DNA from: Ricinus communis
Lineage: Eukaryota; Streptophyta; Magnoliopsida; Malpighiales; Euphorbiaceae
Assembly: GCF_019578655.1 (NCBI RefSeq)
Contig: NC_063260.1
Coordinates: 26,374,888-26,438,887, forward strand
Direction: 5' to 3'
DNA length: 64,000 nucleotides
The translations under genes and the position numbers were made by a program. Shown one piece after another: positions 36,852 to 49,414 of the stretch. The number at the start of each line of letters is the position of its first letter. Positions within the stretch are counted from its first letter, which is position 1. Below the pieces are notes generated by a model. The model ran no database searches. It was given only the letters and a program-made list of their open reading frames with translations, and had not been told where the DNA came from.

Positions 36852-39800
36852 CATTTACGTTACATATAAAAATATGGATAGTTATTTCAAATAAAAAATT
36901 AATTTATTTGAGAGATTCTTTGTATATAACTAAAATAATTTATATATTTATTTATTTAAAATTAATAAATATGTGTCAATCATCTATCCGATTAGTATAT
37001 AAATAACTATTTATTTTTACTAATTATTTGCTCTAAACACGTTGTACATCTCATACTATAAATACAAGCACTAGGAAACTGAATCTATCAATAATATAGA
37101 TCAATCTCTGAATCAAGTTCAAAGAAATAAAATGCTTCTTTATTTGTAAAAATGATAGCATAACAACTTAATTAATAAAAGGGAAATTGGCCGAACAAGT
37201 ACTAAATTGAGCCTTCTAACATTACCAATTTGCTGTCATTCCAGAAGCGTGAGATACGCATACGCCAGAGTTAGACATGCAAATTAGTTCCCAATTTTAT
37301 GGACACCCACTCAATTACGCTTCAACCCTAAGACATACATTCAATTACCCTCTCTTCCTAAGTACACCAGTCGCTCTAGTTTCAGGTTTCCGACTCTCTC
37401 AATCTTATTTCTTCTTTTTTCAGTGCATATTTATTCTTTTAACTTTCAATTTAATTTAATAGACACATAAACTTAATTTTTTATAATATTTTAATTTTTT
37501 TGACACGTGTCTTCATTTAATACATCCACATATATTATACAAAGTATTTAAATATTACCATAAGATAAAATTTAAGTATATGTTAGATTAATCAAAAATT
37601 AAAATATTAAATTAAATAATCAAATATAAACTAAAAAAATATAAATGTGTATTTAGATTTTTTTTTTTTAATTTAGTATGGTTTGAGCTCTAATATTCTC
37701 GTCTTACCATCAAAAGTTAAGAATGATAATGAGAATGAAAATATAAGAACAATTTTTTTTATATATATTATCTTATTCAATATAAGTAAAAATTAAATTA
37801 TTTTTACTATTGATTAATGATATTTAATTTTCTATAGTATGAAATAAATATATAGTAATGTAAATATAAATAATAAGTTATCAATTTAGTTTTATTTGAT
37901 CATTTAAAGTTTATTTAATTCTATTTTTATACAAATAAAGAATTTGTTTTCTAAAAGAAAAGAAGAAATGAGCGATTAATATTTATGGATAAATCTTATT
38001 CCGTTTCTAAAAAATCTTTGAGTAATCGAAAATTGATTTTTATTCTTATTATACCTTATATTTTTTACCAACCAAACGCACACCAATAATTCTATATATT
38101 TCTCTTTAAATAGGCAGTGGGGAGTTTCCTTCTTCTTCATGCAGCCCACCCACATTGACTTTATGCCTCTTTCCCTTTTCTTTTACTCTGCACTTTCCTA
38201 TTCATTTTCATACTAAAATCACGACCTCTGGATCCATGGTTGTTGAACTATTCTCTTTATAACTGTTGCAGAAGTTTTTATGTATTTCCAATAATATAGC
38301 GAATAATAAATTACATTATATGTGTTAATCACAAGAGTCAAATTTAATATAACATTATTAAAAATAAAAGTCAACCATCATCATAAAATTAAAAGGTGGT
38401 ACCATTGGTATTAAATTAAGAGTTCTTATTTGCTTTTACCTATTCTTTGGTTAAAGTTGTTTCTTTTGTTCTTTTTTGAGTTTTATTTTGGGTAATAAAT
38501 AATGGGGGAATACAAAATAGACAAGGCAGTGGTCGTACTATATAATTCGAAAAACTTTGCAGTTGAGGAAGCTTGGTAAAGGTATGGTCACTATTAAGAA
38601 CGTACGAGTAGAAAAGGTACCCACAGTCTCGATATAAATTCTGTTAATGGGTGCACAGCTCCTCTAGGCTTGCAATAAATATCCGGCTTAAAGTTCCAAT
38701 ATATAGACTAATACTTGAGAAAATCTACACATAGTAGATGAACATAATATATGATTTTTTTTATCTTATATTACTTATAATTTAAAAATAATCACTTAGT
38801 TATTCATTCAAATTATGTTGGATTAGTAAGGATATTTGTTTTTAGAGATTTTAGGATTTAGTTGGACAATTTTTTATTATATCTTTTATCATTTTAAATT
38901 GTGCAAATTATAGTTGTACTGATATGTACAACTCACTAATAATAATTGATCTTAAAGGACTTTAATTTCTATAAATATCTTAAATTTTAATGCGGTGTAA
39001 TATTTAAGAGTTGAGATGAATTCTTGAGAAAGCATCAAGACACACACGTGGCTTCGTATGATCTCTTTCCATAAGGAGTTGGAGAAAGGTGGCATTTATT
39101 GTTACGACCCTAAGAGGCGGAGGCGGCTCACATGATTTAGGCATGGCTCATACATTGCCTCAAAAGAATGCACCACAAACAATAAAATATATAGGGCTTA
39201 TGGAATTGCCGTAAGAATATAAAACCTAAAAAATGTTATTCTCTAGCAATATTTTAAGGAAACTGGACCAACACTTTCCTCAATAAAATAACGTTCAGGT
39301 TTCTTCGTACCAAAGTATAAGCTTATACGTGGAGAACATTGTCCCCAACTCAACTTAGATGATTTGGGGTACTACACCTTTAGCAATCCCTTTCTTTTTT
39401 TTCTCTTAAACATCATTATTAATTTTTCAAAGAAAAATAAATAAATAAAAATTGTTAAAATCTATTAGTTAAAGTAACAAATTTTTTTATTAATTCCAAC
39501 TAGATACAATGTACATTATTCTAACTACAAATATTTTTATTTGTAAATTATAAATTATATTTTTTATGTGAGAAATATTTATATAGCATAAAATTTAAAA
39601 AATAAAATTAAAATATAATAAAATAAAGTTGTTATTATAATAATTCAAAAAAATATAAAAATCACACATTAATTTATTTTTTTCATAAAAGATAAATACA
39701 AAGGTAATATATTTATAAAAAAAATAAATCATCTAACGTAGACACCACAATAAATAAAAAAATTTATGTTATATTTTGGCAATGAATAATTGATATATAT

Positions 39801-41245
39801 TATATTATTTAAAATTAATAAATATGTATTAATTATTTATTAATTTAATAAATAAATGGTGATATATATTAAATAGAAATAAAAATATATATGTATGGTT
39901 GAAGTTAAAGAGGAGCCGTAGACTATAGACTATTGGGATGAAGAATAATTACTTACAAATGAAATACGTAGGCATGACTGGGACTTGGTCTTTTTCTTCA
40001 AATACAAGTTGTGCATATGAATAATCAAATAAATAGAAAAGTCCGTTAAGTAGGAATCTGTGATTTGAATATTCTCAAAATTAACTGCAACTTATGACAA
40101 TTGTTGTTTATATGAATTGGAATTGTGTGAAATGTTCCTCTTACCCTTTTAACAAACGCATGTGGACCGCCATTAATCACTCGGTAATCCATTTACAACT
40201 TAAATTAGCATTATAGTTTCCACCCATAAACGATAATTAAGGACAAAAAGATAATTAAATCTCAGCCAACCTTCTTAATTGCAACTTGGCATAATTGATC
40301 CTCAATTTAATTTATGAGATCTCATTCTTTTCTTCCACAAATCTGCTACTAACTCTAAATACAGATAACCTTACCCATCATCCCTAACAATCAAATCCTA
40401 CGTCGACGTTTGTTCATAACTGTTGCTTGCTTTTCTTTTCTTTAATTTGTAGGTTATTTATTGAATTTATGACTTTGACCTTTTGCAGATAGTCTAATTT
40501 ACTTAATTTAAGTTATATTTTTTTTTTTTCTTTAGGAACACTTTCTTAGATAATTGGATTTCCTATTGATTTATTTTATTCAGTCTTTTCAATCTTGCTA
40601 TTTATTTAATAAGTTAAACTGATTTATATTATATTTTAATAAATAAAAAAATTAAATTTATCCACTAACTGTCAATTTTAAAATATCTTATTACATAAAT
40701 AATTTTAATAATTTCAAATAGATTTTATTTTTATATAAATATTATAAAAAATAAAAAATATTGTTATTCGCTAATAAAATATTCTTAAAATTGAAATTAA
40801 AATTATAAATCTTAAGATATAGCATTTAGTGTATGTGAAAGAGATTTTACATTTTTGTTAGTAAGTAAACTTATTTCATTTCTATTTATTAAGCAAGGAT
40901 AAAATTAATTTAACTTCATAAATAGATAACAGGATATTAGAAATGAACTAATAAAAAATGTTGCCATTTTAACAAATAACAGTCCAGAACCACTGAGAAA
41001 ATGTAAATGTAAGACCACAACTACAAAAATTTTAAACATTTGAGCTGAACTATTATATAATCTTTATTTTATTGAAATAATGGGGCATCAACCCTTTCCC
41101 CACTCAATAATTATATGAACTACCATCTCTCCCCTATTTCTTTCTTGGAAAACAAACAAAGAATATGATTGATAATACATTCATTATAAGAGCCGCCAAA
41201 CCTCATTTCTGGTTACTGCAAACAGAAAAAGAAAAAAAAAATCAT
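34183..41245. other. 7-kb AT-rich intergenic stretch without a supported gene
   Basis: The first 250 bp are the LACS 5' flank, with a GAAGAA-rich run near 34280-34300. The rest is very AT-rich with no credible coding frame. It holds a (TA)15 microsatellite at 36819-36848 and three degenerate tandem units of about 34 bp near 35290-35390. A stretch at 34940-35200 has a TATAAATAG box and a general look of a decayed LTR, but no paired LTR, primer-binding site or target duplication was found. Confidence 0.55.
36819..36848. repeat. (TA)15 microsatellite
   Basis: Uninterrupted TA dinucleotide repeat of 30 bases inside AT-rich intergenic DNA. Confidence 0.95.
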
Positions 41246-44200
41246 TTATCGCCTCGTGCGTCTCTTTCTTCCCTTTACTTGCTTCTCTAAAGTTTGAATC
41301 TTCTGACTAAGATCTGCAGATGACGATGATGATGCAGCAGGTTCATGTTTTGCTGAGAGGGCCCCTTTTACTGCTGCTGACAAACTGAAGGAAGACTGCG
41401 AGGTAGAACTTGCTGGAGCCACAGGTATTTTAGGAACACCTAAGAACTGCTTTACCCCAGGAAGTTTAAGCACTAGAAATTAAAGACAAAGATTGATGTC
41501 ATTGAAGAACTCAACAGTTTAAATCTGTGCTATTAGATTTTAATGGTGATGAGAGAGTCAAAAAGCTAATCAAATAATTAAGTGCTTTGTAAAACAGCTC
41601 CAAATTTATTGGAAACACCATTGCAGACTCACCTCCACCATAAGCAAACGAGAATAAGTTGGTTGTTACCCAATAACAAAATATAGCCTGCAAATAAAAT
41701 ACAAGTAAAGTTGATTGATGAACTTGGTCAAAAAGCATGCACTAAGCAGAACCCTTCTTATTAGGTCATTTGATCATTTTATATCACTCGATGATCAAGC
41801 AACAATAAGCATAATAGAACTGAAAGTAAAAGAAAACAGACTGGTGGGGCCAGGGGAACTAAAGGATTAATCATACTCATGATTAAGTTGTGCCTAGTGA
41901 TCTCTTTCACACCTGACCTGATAGGCCAAGCACCATAGCAAAAACTCCAAGCACGTTCAGCAAGACAAGAGCCATTCATTAGGAAAGATGTGTATTGCAA
42001 AGCAACAAGCTAAAAATTGATCTCATAATACCAACACACAATTGAAGGGAAACAAACATGGTGATTCTTGATAGATGTCAAACAAGATGCAGTTGTCTAA
42101 GCAAAAAGCAAGCACAAAATTACCTTGGGGAAACCCATGGTCAATGGAACTGTAAGAGCAGCAAAGACCCTAGATATATTTTTCATGGTACCAGCAACAG
42201 GATTTCCCTCTAAACCTTCTTGCATGTTGAGCTGAGGATGGATATCAGGTAGATTAAAAAATTTGAATCAAACAAAGTGGGACAAAGCAACACTTAGTCA
42301 ATAAGATGAAGACCACAACAAACTCCAAATCCAAAAGAAACATAACTTTACACTTTCAGCTTGACTTGATTTGACAAAACGATAGCCTACCTCGACAGTG
42401 ATCCAGAAAGTCAACGCTGTCAAAACTGGAAAGATATATAGACTATCTGGAGTTGACAAATCAACAAACCAAAATGCTCCACCATTCTTGAATGATGGCA
42501 CTTTTTCTGCCATGTTTCTGATCTGAAATAGAGACATTACAATATGAAGATCGATTGGCCATGGATAATTTCCGTTTTCAGGGAAAAGAAAACAAAAGAC
42601 CTGAAATTTATCTTACAGCCAGGAAGAAACAGACAAAGACAGGACCTTGAACAAAGATCCCCTTCATAGGAGTAAAAGGACTCGCACCATATCTGCACTT
42701 TACGAATTAAAATGAGCTTAAAGATCCAGGAACCAGAAAAGGTTGATTGTATCACAAACCGACTACTGAAAGGTGATAACAAGAGAGGGGGAAAGGAATG
42801 AAAGCATAGTACATTTTGTTAATTTTATTAATGCAGAATGTATAAATGGCCCTAAAAATTATTAAGCCTTCTGAGGCACAGATTTATCCTATATGATCCA
42901 TAAGGCTCCCCTAGGTCATGCCAATCTCACTGTATAAATGTGTTCCTATAAGCTGTAGTTTATATTAAAACTAGATAAAGTAAGCAAACATTTATAATGA
43001 GACAATGTTAGTAAAGTCAATCATTGTCTAGAATAAGATTCAACCTTATCTTTCAATTATATAGAAACCTATCTTCATTTTGGAATTATTGATTACTCAA
43101 AACACTACACACTAATTCAATTAAGATGTTCTTGCAATATTTACATAAGTACCCCTAGTAATTTAATTTTTTTTCTTTATGGGGCCATTTGGTTATAAAA
43201 ATTGCCTAACCTTTGATTTTTACCAGCGTATACCTACAAAAATCTATAAATGGATTCAGATAATCCTAAAGGGAATGGTGTTTCGCATAATAGTAAAAAA
43301 ATGAGCCTTATCAAATGCAGCTTTAACTTACCTGCAGTAAGCATAAAATGAAAGAGCACGCATAGTAAAGTAATGAAAGAAGACTGCCCTTACAAGCACA
43401 TAGAAAAGTAGCTTACTCCTTGAAAAGCATTTTCATTCGTTTATTGCCTTCAGCTATAGCTGCAGGATCCATAGCCTGAGAGCAGGAGAGACAGAATTAA
43501 AATGCTTGATAGAATCACCTCTTGGAAGAGCATTAACTTGGAAAGCATAGTAACAGATTGCATCTCTTGTTCAAAGAAAGTGCATCATTTTGTAAAAAAT
43601 ACCATAACAATAGATATAACAAGTTAATAACAACTAGATAATCAAATTCAAGCTTCACGTTCACGTACTACAAGGTTGATCAGTGAGAGTTAAATCAAGT
43701 TACACCTTGGTGCACAAGTGGCTTTGTAAAATAAGATGGAAGAAAACAAGCAGTTGAAAATAGTTACATTCATACATCAATATATATGAATGTTTACCAT
43801 CTATAATGATGTTGCAAAAAAAACCAGGAAAAACAGATGAAAGGTACAAAAATATGCAAGCGAAATGAGGAGCAAAGTCTTATAATGAGAGCAAACATGG
43901 TCCAAAGATATCTCTAGGATTTGAACCATTTAACAACATAACAATATAATCAGAGAAGAAGCAAGTATCATACAGTATTGTCCATCTGTTGCTTGATCTC
44001 CTCCAAACGTGGCCTCATAAGCTGCAGAGCACCCACAAGTCAAAAAGAAGAAATATGATTATATGGAGGTATAAAATAAATTTCATCAACCAATGAAGGT
44101 TGTATGGTGTAAAGATGCTAATATGAGTACACAATCTGCGAGTGTAGCACATATTGTGCTTATAAAAAAAATCCAAGCACAGTCAATTGCACATCACCCC

Positions 44201-45497
44201 TTCCACCGAAAGCAACACAATCAGCAAATGAAGACAAAAACTAGAAAAACATAATAAATCACATGCTACCCATCGACATTGAGACACTTTAGATCATGAC
44301 GTATAAATTTAAAAGAAAGAACAAAAAGGTGGCGAGCCCATACATCAAGCTAGAATTCCAAATTCCAATGTGTTGAGCAATAGTGGAATAATAATCAAAG
44401 TGGCATAAAATCTATCAATAAGTTCTAAAACGAATCAGAAATTGTGAAAAGGGTGTCAGGTAAAAACACCTATAAACTTATCAAATAGGTGATCAAGGAA
44501 GCATCGTAACTTAACAAAAAATATTCTGCAACATCTTTGTTGTCAGTTAGACCGCTTGAAAGTTGAAAAATGTGAAATATCCGACATGTTTCCAGAATCA
44601 TATTGGTAAAAAATAAAAAGAAAAAAAAAAAAACAACAGAATGCGGCCTAGGCAGTCAGATTAGTAAGCTAGAAGTAGCAAGCTTCCTTCCCCATGGGCA
44701 ATATACAGGTATAAAGGTATTAATTATAGCTAAAAAAATATTCAAACATGTAAAAACACAAGATGAGTGAACTGAGGAAAAAAGCAGCAACAAGTAAATC
44801 ACATACAGTGAGTTTTGAAGTAGCTTTGAGTTGATTTATCATCAGCGGAACCATCATAGTTCTAATTATCAGAGTCGTTAAAACTATAGAAGCCCACCTG
44901 AAAGAAAAAGTAAAATATATAAAACAAAAGGTGTAAAGTCTTGAACTTTTCAAAAGCGTCTGGACAAATCTTTCTCAAAGCAACTAACTCTACGAATAAA
45001 ACCAAAAAAAAATAAAATCTTACTTACCAATTGAAACCAGTTAAATTATGAACAGCATCAATAACATGCTGAAGAACAGCAACAGGTGCAAAACAATCAG
45101 CAGCAGCAGCAGCAACTTCATTAACAACAGGAGCTGTAACATTTGTAGCAACAGATTGCGCACTAGCGTCTGTGAGCACTACATCAGCAACATCACTGAT
45201 GAGCTCAATTTTATGATCTGACCCTTCCCCAACTGTAGATGACATGTACCGACAGAACGACGCCCCAATACTTGGCGAAAGAGAATAAGCATCCCTAAAT
45301 CTTATTTCTTGAAACGGCCTAATATCAAAGCTGCCGCTGCTTTTGCTATGGAATCCCCTTCCTTGAACAGATGAGAATTCATCAATGGAAGTGTTGTTGT
45401 GATCATCACTATGTTGATGAAGAAAGAAAGTAAACGAAGGGTGACAGTGTCGTTTTAGAAGGGTTGACCGAGTAGTGAGGCTGCGTATATACGCCAT
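41246..45497 (-). CDS. OXA1: Mitochondrial inner-membrane insertase OXA1
   Basis: Nine exons on the minus strand: 45497-45028, 44897-44807, 44021-43974, 43475-43417, 42692-42617, 42522-42391, 42231-42124, 41687-41633 and 41472-41246, giving 421 residues. Members of the YidC/Oxa1/Alb3 family insert proteins into membranes; OXA1 acts on mitochondrially made and some imported proteins. The N terminus is rich in Arg, Ser and Thr and poor in acidic residues over the first 30 positions, as for a mitochondrial presequence. Core segments in order: FNWWASIVLTTLIIRTMMVP (about 155-174), a matrix loop with LMRPRLEEIKQQMDNT and AMDPAAIAEGNKRMKMLFKE, then YGASPFTPMKGIFVQGPVFV, SLYIFPVLTALTFWITVE, RVFAALTVPLTMGFPK and AIFCYWVTTNLFSFAYGG. 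The C-terminal tail ends in a short coiled-coil-like stretch with a basic end (KGRKRRTRR), as expected for ribosome binding in OXA1. ALB3 (plastid) is less likely because of this tail and the presequence. Confidence 0.92.
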
Positions 45498-45918
45498 CGA
45501 CGCCCAAAACCAAGAATCAATAATAGAGTTCCTCGTCTAACGAATGTTCTTGGTGTTTAGATCGATGAAAGAGGGTTTAGGATTAAAGGATAATTTGGTA
45601 ATTACAATTACAAATGAGTTCTAGGCCCATTAATTAAAGTTATATGGGCCTTTTGGCCCATTCGTTAAGCTAGTCTGTTAAAATCTAGTTAATATCAAAA
45701 GATTTTATGGTTATATTTTATTTCAAACTAATGATTTCATTGATTTTATATATCAAAAGTATTTTATACTTAGATTTTAATTAGTGACAAGAATTTTCTA
45801 GTCATTATTTGTTTTTTTTTTGTCTGTAATTTTACAAGGGATATATATCGTTGCTAATTGATTTAAGAACTAGCGCAGAGGCATTGGCAAAGAACTGGCA
45901 CATAGTTACGCTGTCGTT
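45498..45918. other. Upstream region of OXA1
   Basis: The 5' flank of the OXA1 gene, including GGCCCATT-type strings near 45625 and 45652. GGCCCA (site II-like) motifs are common in promoters of nuclear genes for mitochondrial and ribosomal proteins (known for plants). Otherwise it is AT-rich with no gene. Confidence 0.5.
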
Positions 45919-47154
45919 AGAATTGTTTGCAATTTATTAGACTGCGCATTGGAAGTTCTTGTCCTCATTTGTCAATCTATTGCCATTTGCCAACGCCGAT
46001 TAGTGAGGGAAATGTGCTCTTCCTATTACTTGTGCCAAGGGCTCCGTCGCACAAAAGAATAGCGAGGGAGGAAGGATGTCGATGAATTGCTCTGGAAGTA
46101 TGGTGTCGCGAAAATGTTCTCTCTTATTATCAGTCTATCCGGACAAACCTCAACTTCGCAAGTCTGTCGCTAAAACTTTTGCCACTCCATTAATGACATA
46201 TATTTACCTTAAAAAATGGACGACACCTTATGCAGTGAAGGACAAGAGTAAAAAAATATGCAATCCATAGCAAGGTCCTACGTAATAAATAGTCCTTTTT
46301 ACACTGTCGTCTCCCCTTCTATCTTTGTATGCAATCCATGCATCATTGTTAACATACATAATTAGCAAAACCCAACAAACAGAGAGAAGCAATTTGTATG
46401 GGGTCATTGCAATCACTACTGCCAGATTTGAAATAGTGCTTCGTGCAATTGCCAATTGCAATGGGTTCGACATCGATCTCTCAAATTAAATGGGATTGAG
46501 AGTTACAGTTTCGATTTCCAGAGGTGGATTTAACGTCGAAGGAAAACTCAAGTAGTTGGTCAAACTTTATGAATTTCGTTTCTGAAGATAGAACAATTCA
46601 TAAATGAGTTGGCACTTTTTTCTTCTTATGCAGAATGAATATGAAAAGAGAAGTTCGACTAAACCTGCACTGCGGTATACTCACCTTAATATAAAAAGTA
46701 ATTATATGATTAAACGTTGTTGGTGTAGCAAAAATGAAGAACTCTAAAGCATTTATGAGGACTTTTTATTCCACTGAAGGCTATCTTCTTAATTTGCACT
46801 TATCAAAAGCACATTTATATATTGCGATCTAAATATAGGAACGACATATATTCCAGCGAAGCTCACATTATTTCAACAATCAGAGACTTGCTTCTTAACG
46901 CTACTTTAATTTCTCTGATGTAGCAAGCAAATTTATTTCATTGATCAAATACTCCTTGCATCATACCCTGCAAGAGAACCAAAATTCAGCACATATCATT
47001 ACACATGTATATATGCTCAAAGCATCCATGAACTTAATTTGGCTCAATGGTGTTGGAGTTACGTGGAGTAAAAAAACTAAAGAAGTACTAAACAATGAGT
47101 GCATGGGATGATTTCAATCAGAATTCTCAAGTTTAAATTTCAGTGTATCACTGG

Positions 47155-47172
47155 TATATATATATATATATA
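47155..47172. repeat. (TA)9 microsatellite downstream of nsLTP copy A
   Basis: Short uninterrupted TA repeat about 70 bp beyond the stop codon of nsLTP copy A on its downstream side. Unit B lacks it. Confidence 0.8.
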
Positions 47173-47208
47173 TGAGTAATCACAAATGACTATGCAAATG
47201 TGTGTTAG

Positions 47209-47210
<2 letters not shown>

Positions 47211-47240
<30 letters not shown>
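47211..47240. repeat. (AG)15 microsatellite abutting the nsLTP copy A stop codon
   Basis: Thirty bases of perfect AG repeat on the plus strand (CT on the gene strand) begin immediately after the stop codon of the nsLTP gene, at 47241-47243. At the same place unit B has only a few bases of AG, so the repeat expanded after duplication or shrank in B. Confidence 0.95.
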
Positions 47241-47242
<2 letters not shown>

Positions 47243-47585
47243 ACGTGGAGCAGTCGAATGTTGGAGTAATCTTAGGCAGCGTTATAGGCACACTACAACT
47301 GGCAGGAAGGTTAGATATAAGAGAGAAATCAATAAGTGGGAACATTGATTGAGAGCCCTCAATGCATTGGCAGATACTTATTCTATCTCCCTTGCTACTG
47401 GAGTAATTTGCTAAATATCTCACACCACCGCAGCATGTCTGAGATGGGGTTGCCACATTTCTAGTCAGGAAAGGAACACAAGGGTTCAGTTGGTTCACTA
47501 TTACAGTGCAAGGTGGTAAAGGGTCCCCTGCTGCAGAGCCTAATATCAGCATCAGAATGGTTAATAAACCAGCTAGGTGCCTCAT
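47241..47585 (-). CDS. Non-specific lipid-transfer protein, type 1-like (copy A)
   Basis: Single exon of 114 codons plus stop. Residues 1-20 are a signal peptide (MRHLAGLLTILMLILGSAAG). The mature part has the eight-cysteine pattern C-X9-C-X14-CC-X19-C-X-C-X22-C-X14-C, which fits type 1-like nsLTPs. Such secreted small proteins bind lipids in a hydrophobic cavity closed by four disulphides; roles include cuticle building and defence. A TATA-like box is visible on the gene strand at 47690-47700, about 110 bp upstream. It is about 88% identical by eye to copy B (14 differences in 114 residues). The upstream codon matching the first Met of the longer copy B frame is CTG here, so only the internal Met can start. 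The stop is followed directly by a CT microsatellite. Confidence 0.9.
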
Positions 47586-48219
47586 GCTTAAATATTTTTC
47601 AATCTCTTTGTGAGACAGTTTTGGACAAAATTATAGTAGCTAAATTGGTTTTTGATGTGATTTGCATAGATCTGTAAGGAAATGAGGGAAATATATAGCA
47701 GATGGCCTGTGGGTATGCCAAGCCTCAGATCAGAATGTCAATGAGAAATAAGGACAGTAAATAGTGGAGATTTCGCGGCCAGAAGATAGGTGTTTCCATC
47801 ACAAGCTTGTTACAACTGTAAGACGTTGAACTATATAAGAAATGCTAGAATTCCTATATTATTGCCCATTGCCTTTTGCTGATACTTGAAAGCAAGCTTA
47901 TTAACTATTCAATTCATGACTGGCACAATTTTAGGAAAGACTATAAAGAATGTGGAGATATACCATAATGAATATGCAGTATCATCGTAATGGTAAATTC
48001 TACCGTTACTTTGTTTTTTTAAAAAAAGAACTGTACTTTTTTTTAATTCATTAATAAGATAATTATAATTTATATAATTTTTTGAAAAAAATTGGTAAAC
48101 TGTAAGTACAAGTTACCAATTAAAATAAAGTCCGCTAAAGTAATATAAAATAGATTTAAAAATCTATATATTTTTAAAATTTATAAAAAATTAGTTTAAT
48201 TTATAAAATATAGGAAGAT

Positions 48220-48966
48220 GATTGCATTTTTCGTAATTCAATAATAAATTTTACAATTACAAAAAGATATAATATTTTTTATAAATTTACTAATTTTTCG
48301 TAAATCATTAAATATTGCAAAAGCTATCATTTTTTCACAACTAGTTTCACTTACGAAAAATTAGTATAATTTAGAAAAAAAAAATGAAAATGATTATCAT
48401 TTTTCATAACTTAGCAATACATTTCGCGATTATGAAAATTTTAATATTTTTTCATAAATTTACCAAGTTTTTCATAAATTATTAAGTTTCATAAAAGTTA
48501 TCATTTTTTTGTAATATCATTCATTTTCTCGCAACTAGTAACACATTATAAAAAAATAGTATAATTTGTGAAAAAATATGAAGAATGTTGTCATTTTTCG
48601 TAATTTAGTAATATATTTTGCGATTACGAAAAGTTTAATATTTTTTATAAATTTATCAATTTTTTCGTAAATCATTAAATTTTGCAAAAGTAATCATTTT
48701 TTCATAATATTATTCATTTTTCGCAACTAGTAACACTTATAAAAAAATTATATAATTTACAAAAGAAATATGAAGAAGATTGTTATTTGTTGTAATTTAG
48801 CAATATATTTCACTATTACGAAAAATTTAGCATTTTTCATAAATTTATCAATTTTTTTGTAAATTATTAAATTTCACAAAAGTAATAGTTTATCGTAATA
48901 TTATTTATTTTTTGCAACCAGTAACACTTATGAAAAATTAGCATAATTTGTGAAAAATATGAAGAG
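48220..48966. repeat. Four tandem units of about 190 bp, AT-rich
   Basis: Units start near 48220, 48392, 48587 and 48778, with a broken fifth start near 48967; lengths are about 172, 195, 191 and 189 bp. Each carries the same order of landmarks: TCATTTTTCGTAATTTAG, then GCGATTACGAAAA, then TTTATAAATTTATCAAT, then TTTTTCGTAAATCATTAAAT, then CGCAACTAGTAACACTTAT, then a TATAATTTRTGAAAAA end. The copies differ from one another at many places, so the array is old. It sits between the two nsLTP duplication units. It has no coding capacity. Confidence 0.85.
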
Positions 48967-49414
48967 TATTGTCGTTTCTTGTAAAATAGAGGATTCAACA
49001 GATTGCCAGTCATCTTTATTTACACAATTTAAAGGATAAAATACAAATTAATTAAGAATTAATGATATTTAAAATAAAATAAAAATTACTTTATTTTAAA
49101 CAAAACAAGATAAAATCGTATTACAATGTATAGTAATTTTAGGATGGAAATCTATTATTGCGAATAGATGACAGAGGAATTAGCAAAGAGACATTAGTAA
49201 AGAATTTATACTAATGTGAAATTGTTGGATAATTCTTATATTGTTGGAATACTAATTATGAACTTATAACAAATCGTTAGATAAAATATATTTATTAGTA
49301 TTAAACAATGGAATATTTGTTAATCATCCAATACCAAAGTGTAAAACGCTCGTATATACGTGTTATTCTCTTATTAGTTATATTATATTCAATAAATCTA
49401 GAGAAGAATCTCCT
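48967..49414. other. AT-rich spacer between repeat array and duplication unit B
   Basis: Non-coding AT-rich sequence with no supported feature. The sequence 47966-48219 on the other side of the array is similar in character. Confidence 0.6.

Larger units (their letters stand above)
45919..47965. repeat. Unit A of a tandem segmental duplication carrying an nsLTP gene
   Basis: This segment aligns along its length with unit B (about 49415-51435). Shared anchors include AATTGTTTG followed by GTCCTCA near 45932/49419 and 45969/49460, CGTCGCAC near 46044/49539, CATGTATATATGCTCAAAG near 47005/50503, the nsLTP gene, and CCCATTGCCTTTTGCTGATAC near 47866/51331. The non-coding parts are clearly more diverged than the coding part and contain small indels. 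Boundaries are approximate, by eye. Confidence 0.8.

Noticed and set aside
41246..45497. Chloroplast ALB3 instead of mitochondrial OXA1
   Set aside because: The Arg-rich presequence and short basic coiled-coil tail fit OXA1, and the long ALB3 C-terminal cpSRP43-binding motifs were not seen.
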